From the NCBI GenBank assembly GCA_014360755.1, contig JACIWX010000003.1:153678-217677 (forward strand): a DNA stretch of 64,000 nucleotides, written 5' to 3'. Below the pieces are notes generated by a model, which was not told the origin of the DNA, searched no databases, and saw only the letters and a list, made by a program, of their open reading frames with translations. Below, one piece after another: positions 24,301-33,332 of this stretch; position 1 is the stretch's first letter, and every line of letters starts with the position of its first letter. Made by a program: the position numbers and the translations under genes. This stretch comes from Chloroflexota bacterium (GTDB lineage Bacteria > Chloroflexota > Anaerolineae > UBA2200).

Positions 24301-25077
24301 TTATTTTTCCCCGTACAACCACCAATAGATGGTGCCAACAAAAAAGCCTCCGCCAATGATGTTGCCAATGGTCACAGGCAAGAGGTTGGCAGTAAAGAAG
24401 TTTACCCAATTCGCCTGGGCAGCGCCGTAGAAGATGCCTAGCGGGATGAAATACATGTTAGCAATACTATGCTCAAAGCCGATAGCCACGAAAGCCATAA
24501 TGGGGAACCAGATGCCCAGGATCTTGCCGGCAATGTCTTCGGCTGAGACTGCCAGCCACACTGCCAGGCAGACTAGCCAGTTGCAGCCGACACCACGCCA
24601 GAAGGCCTGAGCCAAGGTCAATGTTACCTTGCCATCGGCAATGCCCTTTACCCCAGTTAAAAATGGGTCTTTGGCGAATATGCCGCTTGCATAGCAGAGA
24701 TAAGCAAGAAAGATTGAGCCAATTAGGTTTCCGATGTAGACGAGGACCCAATTTTTAACCAACCCCGACCATCTCGACACTCCTTTGTAGCAGCCAGGGG
24801 GTACTAGAGCAGTATTGCCAGTGAAGAGTTCTGAACCGGCAATAATTACCAACATCAGCCCAACTGGGAAAGTGCCGCCAAAGACCAATTTCGATAGTCC
24901 AACTAACTCCGGAGCTGTAATGCCTTTGCCTGTGGCGATGGCCACTGTGCCGCCGAAGGCAATGTAGGCACCCGCCAAGAAGCCAAGCACTAACAGCCTG
25001 AGTGGTTCTATCTCGGCCTTGGTCTTAGAGATTGCACATACAGCCTCAACGATTTCCGCGGGTTTTTTGAAACTCAT
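24301..25077 (-). CDS. Formate/nitrite transporter family channel
   Basis: A 258-residue protein with the six-helix FNT pattern: an N-terminal helix with the family's KPAEIVEAV start, GGTFPVGLMLVIIAGSELFTG in the third helix region and GFEHSIANMYFIP, where the His is the central pore residue. FocA-type channels move formate, nitrite or hydrosulfide across the membrane. As the last gene of a hydrogenase operon, formate is the likely solute, although no formate dehydrogenase or pyruvate-formate lyase is in the window. Confidence 0.93.
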   Translation of the reverse strand: MSFKKPAEIVEAVCAISKTKAEIEPLRLLVLGFLAGAYIAFGGTVAIATGKGITAPELVGLSKLVFGGTFPVGLMLVIIAGSELFTGNTALVPPGCYKGVSRWSGLVKNWVLVYIGNLIGSIFLAYLCYASGIFAKDPFLTGVKGIADGKVTLTLAQAFWRGVGCNWLVCLAVWLAVSAEDIAGKILGIWFPIMAFVAIGFEHSIANMYFIPLGIFYGAAQANWVNFFTANLLPVTIGNIIGGGFFVGTIYWWLYGEK

Positions 25078-25157
25078 TTGGTTTCCCTCCTTATCAGTTC
25101 TAACTTGCTAGGCAAAATCGGTCTCAAAATAGGCTTCTTCTTTTGACGCCTTTCAGT

Positions 25158-25658
25158 CTATTTCGTCCCTTGTTCTTTCTGAGCAAGCAGCTCTTTAATA
25201 TACTCGACTGCTGGTTGCAAGAGTGCTGCGGTGCCATGGGATAAGCCCCGGTTAAAATCAAATTCCCGACCCCTGAGGGATACTAGGTAAGCCTTTGGCT
25301 CTTTTTGATGGAGAGATTTGAGCAGCATCAACAAGGTAGCAGGAGTCATATGATGGGTAAAAGCCGATGGTGAGTACTCTGGTTTTATTGACATGCAATG
25401 CAGGTCTGGTACATCCGGGAGTACATGCGCATCAATGAAAATCACTCGGTCATAGTCAGCCAGTGTATCGATGAGCTCTGGCATCAGTTGGGTCAGGAAG
25501 ATGGAATCAACCGCTGTGCCAAGTTCTTCCAGGCCTGTATCGTATTCCTTCAATGGAGCTTGGCCTAAATGTTGTCTCAGCGCATTCACCACATAGTAAG
25601 CCACGCCATCGTCACCGCGATCCAGGTTGCCATAGCCAATCACCAAGGTGCGATCCAT
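25158..25658 (-). CDS. [NiFe]-hydrogenase maturation protease (HyaD/HoxW family)
   Basis: A 166-residue endopeptidase that removes the C-terminal tail of the large subunit after nickel insertion. Conserved features are IGYGNLDRGDDG, an acidic nickel-binding residue in FIDAHV, and the THHMTP segment. The large subunit gene immediately upstream does encode a tail beyond its DPCLSCSTHA motif. The ATG at 25658 is given; an in-frame ATG at 25667 is possible. A strong hairpin lies between the two genes. Confidence 0.92.
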   Translation of the reverse strand: MDRTLVIGYGNLDRGDDGVAYYVVNALRQHLGQAPLKEYDTGLEELGTAVDSIFLTQLMPELIDTLADYDRVIFIDAHVLPDVPDLHCMSIKPEYSPSAFTHHMTPATLLMLLKSLHQKEPKAYLVSLRGREFDFNRGLSHGTAALLQPAVEYIKELLAQKEQGTK

Positions 25659-25680
25659 AATTCCCATCGCCAATACGTTG

Positions 25681-25711
25681 ACAAGCGGGAGGACATTGTC
25701 CTCCCGCTTGT
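25681..25711 (-). repeat. Perfect 14-bp hairpin between large subunit and protease genes
   Basis: ACAAGCGGGAGGAC (25681-25694) and its exact complement (25698-25711) are separated by three bases. No T-run follows on the minus strand. It could stabilise or cut the mRNA 3' of the hydrogenase subunits and lower protease expression. Confidence 0.75.
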
Positions 25712-25732
25712 AAGTGTATTTGCTCTCCTGCC

Positions 25733-27160
25733 TTAGCGGACCAAACGGTCCAAAATCGTGCCGTCCGCTGCGACTAACGTGACTTCCATCGGCATCTGCC
25801 CAAAGGCATGCGTGGAGCAGGAAAGGCAGGGGTCATAGCAGCGAATCGCTACCTCAACCCGGTTCAGCATCCCTTCCGTGAGCCTCTTCCCATCCACGAA
25901 TTGCTTTGCTACCATCCCCGCCGATTTGTTCATCGCCCAGTTGTTGTTGCCGGTTGCTACGATGAGGTTCACCCTCGTCAGCAGGCCGTTTTCATCTGTG
26001 TCATAGTCGTGGAACAAAGTGCCTCGTGGCGCTTCGATGACGCCCACACCGTGTCTAGCCAGTTCCACAGATGGGTAGGCACGGATGTCCGTGGACATGA
26101 TATCCGGATCATCCAGAAGTTCTCCGATGCGCTCCAGGGCGTAGAGAACCTCGATGAGGCGGGCATAATGATAGTAGAGGGACCCTTCGACCGGTTTGCC
26201 ATTGTTGATCTGTTTGAAGAGCTTGAGCTCTTCATTAGCCATAGGCGTGCCGATTTTGTCTACGACATTCAAGCGTCCCAGTGGGCCAACGCGATAGGCG
26301 CCTTGCGGCCAGCCGAGCTTGCGATAGTAGGGGAACTTGAGGAAAGACCATCGTTCGACATGCTCAGCAACATATTCTAAGTAATCGGCTGGCTTGAATT
26401 GGGCAAGCAAATTACCCTGGGCATCTTTGACCCGAATCTCGCCATCATATAGTTGGAGGCCACCCTCTTTATCCACCAACCCCATGTAGTTAGACGGGAA
26501 AGAGGCGAAGGAATCTGCTAAATCTTTGTTGGCTTCTAACCAGCCTTTGGCAATACTGATTGCCTCTTTGGCGATGCCTATCATCGTCTCACGCTCGGCA
26601 GCGATGGCATCACGGTCTTGCGGTTTGAGTGGTGCGTTAACTCCGCCTGGCACCGTGAAATAGGGATGCACACGCTTCCCACCGAGCCTCTCGATGATCT
26701 GCTGGCCATAGCGACGCAAGTTGACCGCTTTCAAAGCCAGTGTAGGGTTGGCCTCAATAATGCCAATCACGTTGCGTTTGGCTGGATCCGCATCAAAGCC
26801 AAAGATCAAATCGGGAGCTGCCAAGTGGAAGAAATGCATACCGTGCGATTGCACGTACTGACCCATGTGCATCAACTCGCGCAGCAATTTGGCTGGGCGC
26901 GGTGGCTCTACACCGGCTACCCCGTCACAAGCTTTCGCAGAAGCTAAGTGGTGGCTAACCGGGCAGATGCCACAGATGCGCTGTGTGATTTGGACCATTT
27001 CAAAATATGGCCGGCCTTCGCTGAATTTTTCCACGCCGCGGAACTCGTCCACGTGAAAATATGTTTCTTCAACCTTCCCCTCTTCGTTCAGGTGAATGGT
27101 TACCCGTGCGTGGCCTTCAATGCGCGTAACTGGTTCGATAGTTAGTTTTCGAGCTACCAC
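25733..27160 (-). CDS. hoxH: [NiFe]-hydrogenase large subunit, HoxH-like
   Basis: A 475-residue catalytic subunit. The L1 motif RICGICPVSHHLASAKACD and the L2 motif DPCLSCSTHAFGQMP supply the four cysteines of the Ni-Fe site, and a tail of about 23 residues follows L2 for removal by the protease. RIEGHARVTIHL at the N-terminus and the L1/L2 wording place it with the cytoplasmic NAD-linked HoxH-type (group 3) enzymes. There is no signal. With the HoxY-like protein and NuoE/F/G-like proteins of the same operon it should form a soluble complex like the electron-bifurcating HydABCSL enzyme. Either H2 evolution or uptake is possible. Confidence 0.95.
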   Translation of the reverse strand: MVARKLTIEPVTRIEGHARVTIHLNEEGKVEETYFHVDEFRGVEKFSEGRPYFEMVQITQRICGICPVSHHLASAKACDGVAGVEPPRPAKLLRELMHMGQYVQSHGMHFFHLAAPDLIFGFDADPAKRNVIGIIEANPTLALKAVNLRRYGQQIIERLGGKRVHPYFTVPGGVNAPLKPQDRDAIAAERETMIGIAKEAISIAKGWLEANKDLADSFASFPSNYMGLVDKEGGLQLYDGEIRVKDAQGNLLAQFKPADYLEYVAEHVERWSFLKFPYYRKLGWPQGAYRVGPLGRLNVVDKIGTPMANEELKLFKQINNGKPVEGSLYYHYARLIEVLYALERIGELLDDPDIMSTDIRAYPSVELARHGVGVIEAPRGTLFHDYDTDENGLLTRVNLIVATGNNNWAMNKSAGMVAKQFVDGKRLTEGMLNRVEVAIRCYDPCLSCSTHAFGQMPMEVTLVAADGTILDRLVR

Positions 27161-27171
27161 AGCTTCCCTCC

Positions 27172-27717
27172 TTAATCGTATACAAAGTGCTCAGGCGGCA
27201 GGACCACAGGAACACGTCCTGCGAGCAGCTCCGACAGTGCGTAGAAAAGGGCGTCTGCACGAGGCGGGCAGCCGGGGATAAACAAGTCTACCTTCACCAC
27301 GTCACCCACTCCCGTGACTCTATCAAGCGGCTTTCCTAATTCGGGAGAATCTGGTATCACTCCATCCACCGTACTCTCCGTTTCCAGGTAAGCCCGTCTG
27401 AGTGCTGCTTCTGTGCCCACCAGGTTACGCGAAGCAACGATCCCACCAAAGGTGGCGCAGTCGCCAACGGCAATAAGAATTTGGCAACGTTCACGCATTT
27501 GCTTGGCTACCTCAATATTGTGTGTGTTGCTGATAGCGCCGGTGAGAATGCCTACGGTTACTCCTTCCTTGGGAGGATGCTTCAGATCGGTAATAGGGCT
27601 GGATGTAAATTCGACCAATTCCAATAGTTTGACGATGCGGTCGTCAATGTCCAGCAACGACATATGGCATCCTGCACAAGCGGCTAACCAGTCAGTCGCG
27701 ATCTTTACTTTTGCCAT
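27172..27717 (-). CDS. hoxY: [NiFe]-hydrogenase small subunit, HoxY-like
   Basis: A 181-residue small subunit with the four cysteines of a single proximal [4Fe-4S] cluster: ACAGCHMSLLDID, VGDCATFGG and PGCPPRAD. The short length, lack of a twin-arginine signal and lack of a second cluster domain match HoxY of soluble hydrogenases. The ATG at 27717 follows AAAGGAGAT. It lies eleven bases before the large subunit gene. Confidence 0.95.
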   Translation of the reverse strand: MAKVKIATDWLAACAGCHMSLLDIDDRIVKLLELVEFTSSPITDLKHPPKEGVTVGILTGAISNTHNIEVAKQMRERCQILIAVGDCATFGGIVASRNLVGTEAALRRAYLETESTVDGVIPDSPELGKPLDRVTGVGDVVKVDLFIPGCPPRADALFYALSELLAGRVPVVLPPEHFVYD

Positions 27718-27747
27718 TGTAGCATCTCCTTTCAAAAGATCCTTGGC

Positions 27748-29526
27748 CTAGCTTGGATGGATAGCTTGAGCAGCGTGAGCCGAAACTTCATCTAGTGAAG
27801 TTCCGATCTTTTTCCCCATCTTGCTCGCCAGCAGGGAAAGGATCTCCCAATCCGGTTTGGCCTCTCCCTTGGGTTCTACGGCTTTGTTGACCTTCTGTAT
27901 GCGGCCCTCTGTGTTAGTTACGGTACCTGTTCGCTCAGCCCAGATCGCCATGGGCAATACCACATCTGCGCGCTCAGTAAGCGGTGATTGATAACTGGCT
28001 TGCACAATGACAAAGGCATCCTTCTTTACTAGCTCACCGTTCCAGTTCTGCTCGCCGAGGAGCACATACAAAGCCTTGCTCGCAGATGGGTCAAAGCCAC
28101 TGTTCAGGCCTAATGCTGCTGCCGCGCGTGTATTGACACCGGGTTCAAGTGCCACAAAAGCAGCTTTGCCGCTCAGTTTCTGTAGTGCCCTGGCTGCTTC
28201 GCTAGTTACACCAGCGCCATACAGCACTACCGGATTGGTTGCACGCTGGGCAAATTCTATCGCCTTCTCAACCTCTGCCATACCAAGGTTCATGGAAGCA
28301 AATGCTGCCAACCCATTCTCTTGGTCATCTACGACTATCAATCGTGCGCCTTTGTTCAGGGCACGCTTGATGAAGAAGGAAGCAACTGGCTGTTCACTGG
28401 CTGGATTGGCGCCAACCAGCAAGATGATATCGCTGTTGTTGACATCTGCCAGTGAGCCATTTGCCTTCTCCACCATTTTGGGCGCTACATCATTGAGCAA
28501 GCCCACATTGGTAACTCCGAGTTCTTGACGGAAGAGCTTGTCCAGCAAATATAACGCCTCATTGGTAGCATACGTCGTGGTCAACACTCCCCAATCTTTT
28601 GCGTTGGTGTCTTTCAATGCTTGAACCACTATCTGTACGGCAGTATCCCAATCCACTTCTTTGAGTACGCCGTTTTTCCGTACCAGGGGCTTGGTAATCC
28701 GGGGACGAGCATCGTACAGGGGATCAAAGCGTCCTTTCTGGCAAAGCAACCCGGCATTTACTGGGGCGTTCCAATCTCCCTCGATGCGCAGCACATTGCC
28801 ATCTCTGGTTACGATTTCCATGCCGCAACCGATGCTGCACTGTGCACAAGTGCTCTGAATATGCTGGGTCTGAATGTCGCGGCCCATGAAAGCACTACGC
28901 TTATCCACGAGAGCACCGGTAGGGCATACTTGCAGGCAGGTGCCACAGGAGACGCAAGTGGACTGACCGAAGGGGACATCCATATCTGCCTGGATCATGG
29001 ATGCTGCACCACGTTGCCGCACACCCAGGGTGTGATTGGCTACAAGTTCGCTGCAGGCGCGTACACATCGTCGGCAGAGGATGCAGCGATTGTGATCCAT
29101 CAGGAAATACTTGCGGCTGGCGTCCACTGGGAAGCGCTTGGTATAGGTGGGATAAACCCAATGGTCTATACCATAGCGGTAGCCCAGAGCCTGCAATTCG
29201 CAGTCACCGCTCATCTCGCAGTACATGCAGTAGTGGTTTCGTTCTGCAAAGAGCAGGTCTAGCACGAATTTCCTTGCGTCTGTTACCGGCTGTGACTCCG
29301 TTTGCACCTCCATTCCCTCTGCAATCGGGAAGGTACAAGCTGGCTGTAGGGTGCGCTGACCTTTGACCTCCACTAGGCACATGCGGCAGGCACCGATCGG
29401 CGCCAATGCCGGATGGTCGCAAAGCGTCGGGATGTCGATATTCGCCAGCCGTGCCGCCTGGAGCACAGTACTGCCTGCTGGTGCACTGACTTTCTGGCCA
29501 TTGATTGTCAAATTGACCATCGCCAT
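27748..29526 (-). CDS. NuoG/HydA-like iron-sulfur subunit of the hydrogenase
   Basis: A 592-residue electron-relay protein. Order: plant-type [2Fe-2S] domain (CRMCLVEV), His-Cys [4Fe-4S] region (HYCMYCEMSGDC), two-cluster ferredoxin domain (CILCRRCVRAC; CVSCGTCLQVC), a molybdopterin-oxidoreductase-type [4Fe-4S] domain (CAQCSIGCGM; GLLCQKGRF) and a shortened FdhA-like domain. The last lacks the ligand and much of the pterin site, as in NuoG, so it is structural. It would link the NuoF-like flavoprotein to the HoxY cluster and ferredoxin. It is much longer than HoxU, which ends after the two-cluster domain. Confidence 0.92.
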   Translation of the reverse strand: MAMVNLTINGQKVSAPAGSTVLQAARLANIDIPTLCDHPALAPIGACRMCLVEVKGQRTLQPACTFPIAEGMEVQTESQPVTDARKFVLDLLFAERNHYCMYCEMSGDCELQALGYRYGIDHWVYPTYTKRFPVDASRKYFLMDHNRCILCRRCVRACSELVANHTLGVRQRGAASMIQADMDVPFGQSTCVSCGTCLQVCPTGALVDKRSAFMGRDIQTQHIQSTCAQCSIGCGMEIVTRDGNVLRIEGDWNAPVNAGLLCQKGRFDPLYDARPRITKPLVRKNGVLKEVDWDTAVQIVVQALKDTNAKDWGVLTTTYATNEALYLLDKLFRQELGVTNVGLLNDVAPKMVEKANGSLADVNNSDIILLVGANPASEQPVASFFIKRALNKGARLIVVDDQENGLAAFASMNLGMAEVEKAIEFAQRATNPVVLYGAGVTSEAARALQKLSGKAAFVALEPGVNTRAAAALGLNSGFDPSASKALYVLLGEQNWNGELVKKDAFVIVQASYQSPLTERADVVLPMAIWAERTGTVTNTEGRIQKVNKAVEPKGEAKPDWEILSLLASKMGKKIGTSLDEVSAHAAQAIHPS

Positions 29527-29742
29527 TGTTTGCTTAGCCTCCTTTCTGGTTTCCTTCTCGAAAAATGATATAGCCCCTTTGCTCTGAGTTTCGGTAATAG
29601 GAGATTAGCCCAACTGCCTGTTGATCTTTGCACATACAGGACTTCACTACTCATTTTACTGCATTTTCTCCTGATTACCAAAGCTACCACAGGGACTGAC
29701 AATCCTTTTGTTCTGTGCCGGGTTGCCAAGCGCTGGGTTCAT

Positions 29743-32700
29743 CTAGTACTCCTCGAGGTCACAGCGCAGGCAGCGTTTGGCTTCTTCACGCGCCACTTCT
29801 TCGCTGAAACCCAGTTCGATCTCGGCAAAGTTCTTCACGCGTTCTTCTGGAGCCAGGGTGGGCATTTCTGGTCGTTTGGCTTCGGCGTAATCTTCGCGGT
29901 TGTACTTCAGTTCCACCGTGCGATAAGCCAGCCAGGCTTCTTTGGATTGCGGCTGACCTTGTTGCAGGTATTCATCCACGGCCATCGCCACCTTGTTGCC
30001 TTGGGCCACGGCTTCGATGACGGTAGCGGGTCCCAGGACGGCATCGCCGGCGGCGAAGACACCAGGGCGCGAGGTGGCGAGGTTTCTGCTCACCTTGAAG
30101 GTGGCATCGCGGTTGACCTCTGGGGCATCGCCATTGAGGGCGGAGAGGTCTGGGGCTTGGCCGATGGCGGGGATGATGACATCCACGTCCATGACATAGC
30201 CTGCGCCTTCAATGGGCATGGGGCGGCGTCTGCCGCTTTTGTCGAATTCGCCCAGTTGTTGGGGCTGGAGTTCGACGGCGGAGACCTTGGTATCGCCCAG
30301 GATGCGGATGGGGTTGGTGAGGAAGTGGAATTGGACGCCTTCCTCCTCGGCTTCGCGGACTTCGAGGTCCTGGGCGGGCATTTCGGCTCGAGTACGGCGG
30401 TAGACGATATGCACTTCGGAGGCGCCGAGGCGCAAGGCGGTGCGAGCGGCGTCCACGGCGGAGTTACCACCGCCGACGACGAGGACGCGCTTGCCCTGCA
30501 TCTTGGGCGGCTTGCCCAAGGCGACGTCTTTCAGGAAAGTAGTAGCGTGGATCACGCCATCCAGGTCTTCGCCTGGGATGCCGAGGCGGCGGCTGCTGTG
30601 GGCACCGATGGCGAGGACAACGGCCTGGTAGCCCATTTTGTCGAACAGTTCATCCAGGGTGAAGTCTTTGCCGAGTGCGGTGTTGAGCACGATATTGACT
30701 CCTGCACGGCGGATGTTGTCAATCTCGGCATTGAGGATATCGCGCGGCAGGCGGTATTCAGGGATGCCGAGTGCCATCCAGCCGCCGGCGACTGGGGCGG
30801 CTTCGTAGACGGTTACCTTGTAACCCCACTGTGCCAGGCGCAAGGCGGCGGTGAGACCGGCTGGTCCCGCGCCAATGATTGCCACCTTCTGGTCTTTAGG
30901 TTGTTCAAGCAATGGCGGGGTCCAAGGGTTCTTGAGTTCGTGGTCAGCCATGAAGCGTTTCAGTTGGCGGATGGCAACGGGTTGATCCAGTTCGCCGCGG
31001 CGGCACTTGCGTTCGCAGAAGGCTGGGCAGACGCGGCCGCAGACGAGGGCGAAGGGGTTGCGCTGGCGATGGATTTCGAGGCCCTCGGCGTATTTGCCTT
31101 CGCTGATGAGGGAGACATAGCTGGGGACGTCCACACCAGCGGGGCAGGCGTTGGTGCAGGGGGCTCTGACGAGAGCCTTGCATACGCCGGCGGGGCAGTG
31201 TTTGTCTAGGATGTGGGCTTCGAATTCATCGCGGAAGTAGCGTAAAGCAGCTTTCACTGGGCCTGGTGTGAGCTGACCTAAGGCACAAAGGGACGCTGTT
31301 TCCATGCCGTTTGCAATTTGCGTAATGGCGTCCAGGTCTTCCATTGTGCCCTTGCCTTGCGTAATGCGTGTCAGTACCTGCAGCAAGCGCTGACCACCTG
31401 CACGACAAGGCACGCATTTCCCACAGGATTCGGCGGTGGCGAATTCGAGGAAGAACTTGGCGAATTCGACCATGCAGGTGTCTTCGTCCACGACGATCAT
31501 GCCGCCGGAACCCATCACGGCGCCGATTTCCTTGAGTGAGTCAAAGTCCACGGGGGTGTTCAGCGCTTCCACGCCAAGGCAGCCACCCAATGGGCCACCG
31601 GTTTGCACAGCCTTGAACTTCTTGCCCTTCAGGATGCCGCCACCGATGTCAAAGATGATCTCGCCCAGCGTGATGCCCATGGGTACTTCGACCAAGCCGG
31701 TGTTGTTCACCTTGCCTGTTAGGGCAAAGATGGCTGTGCCGGTGCTGCGGCGCGTGCCGATGCTGGCAAACCAATCTGCGCCTTTAAGGATGATCTGTGG
31801 CACATTGGCATAGGTTTTGACATTGTTGACATTACTGGGTTGCCCCCATAGACCAGAAACAGCAGGGAACGGCGGCCTAGGTCGTGGTTCGCCGCGGCGT
31901 CCTTCAATGGATGCCATTAGAGCGGTCTCTTCACCGCAGACAAAAGCGCCTGCTCCTTCTTTCAAGGTGAGATAGAAACTGTGGCCACTGCCGAGGATGT
32001 TATCTCCCAGCAGTCCGTATTCATGGCATTGTTGGATCGCTAGTTTGATGCGCTTGATCGCCAGAGGGTATTCTGCACGGCAGTAGATGTATCCTTGATG
32101 AGACCCGATGGCATAGCTGGCGATAATCATGCCCTCGATGACGCTATGGGGGTCGCCCTCCAGGATGCTGCGATCCATAAAGGCGCCTGGGTCGCCCTCA
32201 TCGGCGTTGCAGATCAAGTACTTTGGTTCCCCTCGTGCCTTGCGGCAAAATTCCCACTTCAAGCCGGTGAGAAAGCCTGCGCCGCCACGCCCGCGCAATC
32301 CAGAGCGTTTGACCTCTTCGATGACTTGCTCTGGAGTCATCTCCGAGAGCGCTTTGCTCAGAGCGGCATAGCCATCGCGGGCGATGTATTCTTCGATACT
32401 CTCCGGGTTGATCAAGCCGCAGTTGCGCAGTGTGATGCGCACCTGTTTGCTGTAGAAAGGCAAGTCCTTATAGAAGGGCACGGATTGATGGGAAATGGGT
32501 TCTTGGTAGGTCAGGCGGGGTACGACCCTGCCCTTGACCAGCGTTTCTTCTACCAACTGCGGCACATCCGATGCCTTCACCTGGCAATAGAAAATGCCCT
32601 CGGGGTAGATGATCATGACCGGGCCCATGGCACAAAAGCCACGGCAGCCAGTTTGTACTAGCCGGACTTCATTCTCCAGCCCTCTACGCTTAATTTCTTC

Positions 32701-32793
32701 GGCCAACGCTGCGAACACCTCGGGCGATTTCGAGGCAGTACAGCCCGTGCCTCCGCACACGAGGACATTGGCCCTATATAATGGTTCCGCCAT
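29743..32793 (-). CDS. NuoF-like subunit fused to a GltD-like flavin oxidoreductase
   Basis: A 1016-residue fusion. Residues 1-110 are a thioredoxin-like [2Fe-2S] domain (VCGGTGCTASKS; QTGCRGFCAMG). NuoF follows to about 525 (GLRGRGGAGFLTGLKWEF; GAGAFVCGEETALMAS; ESCGKCVPCRAG). From about 528 comes a GltD/NfnB-type module: N-terminal cysteines for two [4Fe-4S] clusters, FAD motif GAGPAGLTAALRL near 639 and a second nucleotide motif VGGGNSAVDAARTALRLGA near 771. The usual two-cluster ferredoxin tail of HydB is replaced. The protein would hold FMN and a second flavin with its own NAD(P)H site. GAGGAGG precedes the ATG. The GltD part looks richer in G+C than the NuoF part. Confidence 0.93.
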   Translation of the reverse strand: MAEPLYRANVLVCGGTGCTASKSPEVFAALAEEIKRRGLENEVRLVQTGCRGFCAMGPVMIIYPEGIFYCQVKASDVPQLVEETLVKGRVVPRLTYQEPISHQSVPFYKDLPFYSKQVRITLRNCGLINPESIEEYIARDGYAALSKALSEMTPEQVIEEVKRSGLRGRGGAGFLTGLKWEFCRKARGEPKYLICNADEGDPGAFMDRSILEGDPHSVIEGMIIASYAIGSHQGYIYCRAEYPLAIKRIKLAIQQCHEYGLLGDNILGSGHSFYLTLKEGAGAFVCGEETALMASIEGRRGEPRPRPPFPAVSGLWGQPSNVNNVKTYANVPQIILKGADWFASIGTRRSTGTAIFALTGKVNNTGLVEVPMGITLGEIIFDIGGGILKGKKFKAVQTGGPLGGCLGVEALNTPVDFDSLKEIGAVMGSGGMIVVDEDTCMVEFAKFFLEFATAESCGKCVPCRAGGQRLLQVLTRITQGKGTMEDLDAITQIANGMETASLCALGQLTPGPVKAALRYFRDEFEAHILDKHCPAGVCKALVRAPCTNACPAGVDVPSYVSLISEGKYAEGLEIHRQRNPFALVCGRVCPAFCERKCRRGELDQPVAIRQLKRFMADHELKNPWTPPLLEQPKDQKVAIIGAGPAGLTAALRLAQWGYKVTVYEAAPVAGGWMALGIPEYRLPRDILNAEIDNIRRAGVNIVLNTALGKDFTLDELFDKMGYQAVVLAIGAHSSRRLGIPGEDLDGVIHATTFLKDVALGKPPKMQGKRVLVVGGGNSAVDAARTALRLGASEVHIVYRRTRAEMPAQDLEVREAEEEGVQFHFLTNPIRILGDTKVSAVELQPQQLGEFDKSGRRRPMPIEGAGYVMDVDVIIPAIGQAPDLSALNGDAPEVNRDATFKVSRNLATSRPGVFAAGDAVLGPATVIEAVAQGNKVAMAVDEYLQQGQPQSKEAWLAYRTVELKYNREDYAEAKRPEMPTLAPEERVKNFAEIELGFSEEVAREEAKRCLRCDLEEY

Positions 32794-32858
32794 TCGATTC
32801 CTCCTCGATTATGATGTCTTCATGAGTGAAAATAGTGGGCGAACGCGAGGGTTCGTGC

Positions 32859-33236
32859 CTATTGTGAGGTAGGCAAACGGCCTACCACCCACTCTTCCAC
32901 GACGTTGCCCTTGATGAGGTGCTCTTCAATGAGCCGAGGCACCATATCCGGTTTGACATTGCCGTACGTGATGCGCGGCTTGCCTGCCTGCTCGATATCA
33001 ACCAACGGCTCTTTGACGCACATGCCAATGCAGCCAACAGTGGTTACATGGGCTTCGATGTTGCGCTTCTTCAGCTCTTCGAGAATGGCATGCATGGTCT
33101 CGCGTGCGCCCGCAGCAATGCCACAGGTGCCCATGCCCACCGTGATCTTGGTACCTGTTTCGAGACGTACCTTTAGATCCTGTTGTGCCTCCTCACGCAA
33201 TTTCTTCAAATCTTCAAGCGTCTTCAGTTTTGGCAT
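32859..33236 (-). CDS. HndB-like thioredoxin-fold [2Fe-2S] protein
   Basis: A 125-residue protein of the HndB type found in NADP-reducing and bifurcating hydrogenase operons. Cluster cysteines appear in GMGTCGIAAGARE and VGCIGMCVKEP. The start at 33236 has AAGGAGG about eight bases upstream; the longer frame to 33302 has no ribosome site. The N-terminal TLEDLKKLREEA helix is typical. It probably carries electrons to or from the NuoF-type subunit, whose own N-terminus has a related fold. Confidence 0.88.
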   Translation of the reverse strand: MPKLKTLEDLKKLREEAQQDLKVRLETGTKITVGMGTCGIAAGARETMHAILEELKKRNIEAHVTTVGCIGMCVKEPLVDIEQAGKPRITYGNVKPDMVPRLIEEHLIKGNVVEEWVVGRLPTSQ

Positions 33237-33332
33237 TAGAAAGCCTCCTTTTTCCCAATAAATTCTGTTTTCTCGATGTTGACAGTACGCATGGCAGTGC
33301 ATTCGGCTGGAGTGTCTGCACCCTATACCACG

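Noticed and set aside
29947..31209. A 420-codon open frame on the plus strand opposite the NuoF-GltD fusion
   Set aside because: The opposite strand encodes a clear, conserved GltD domain, and the antisense protein shows no family motif. It is a by-product of high G+C codon bias.
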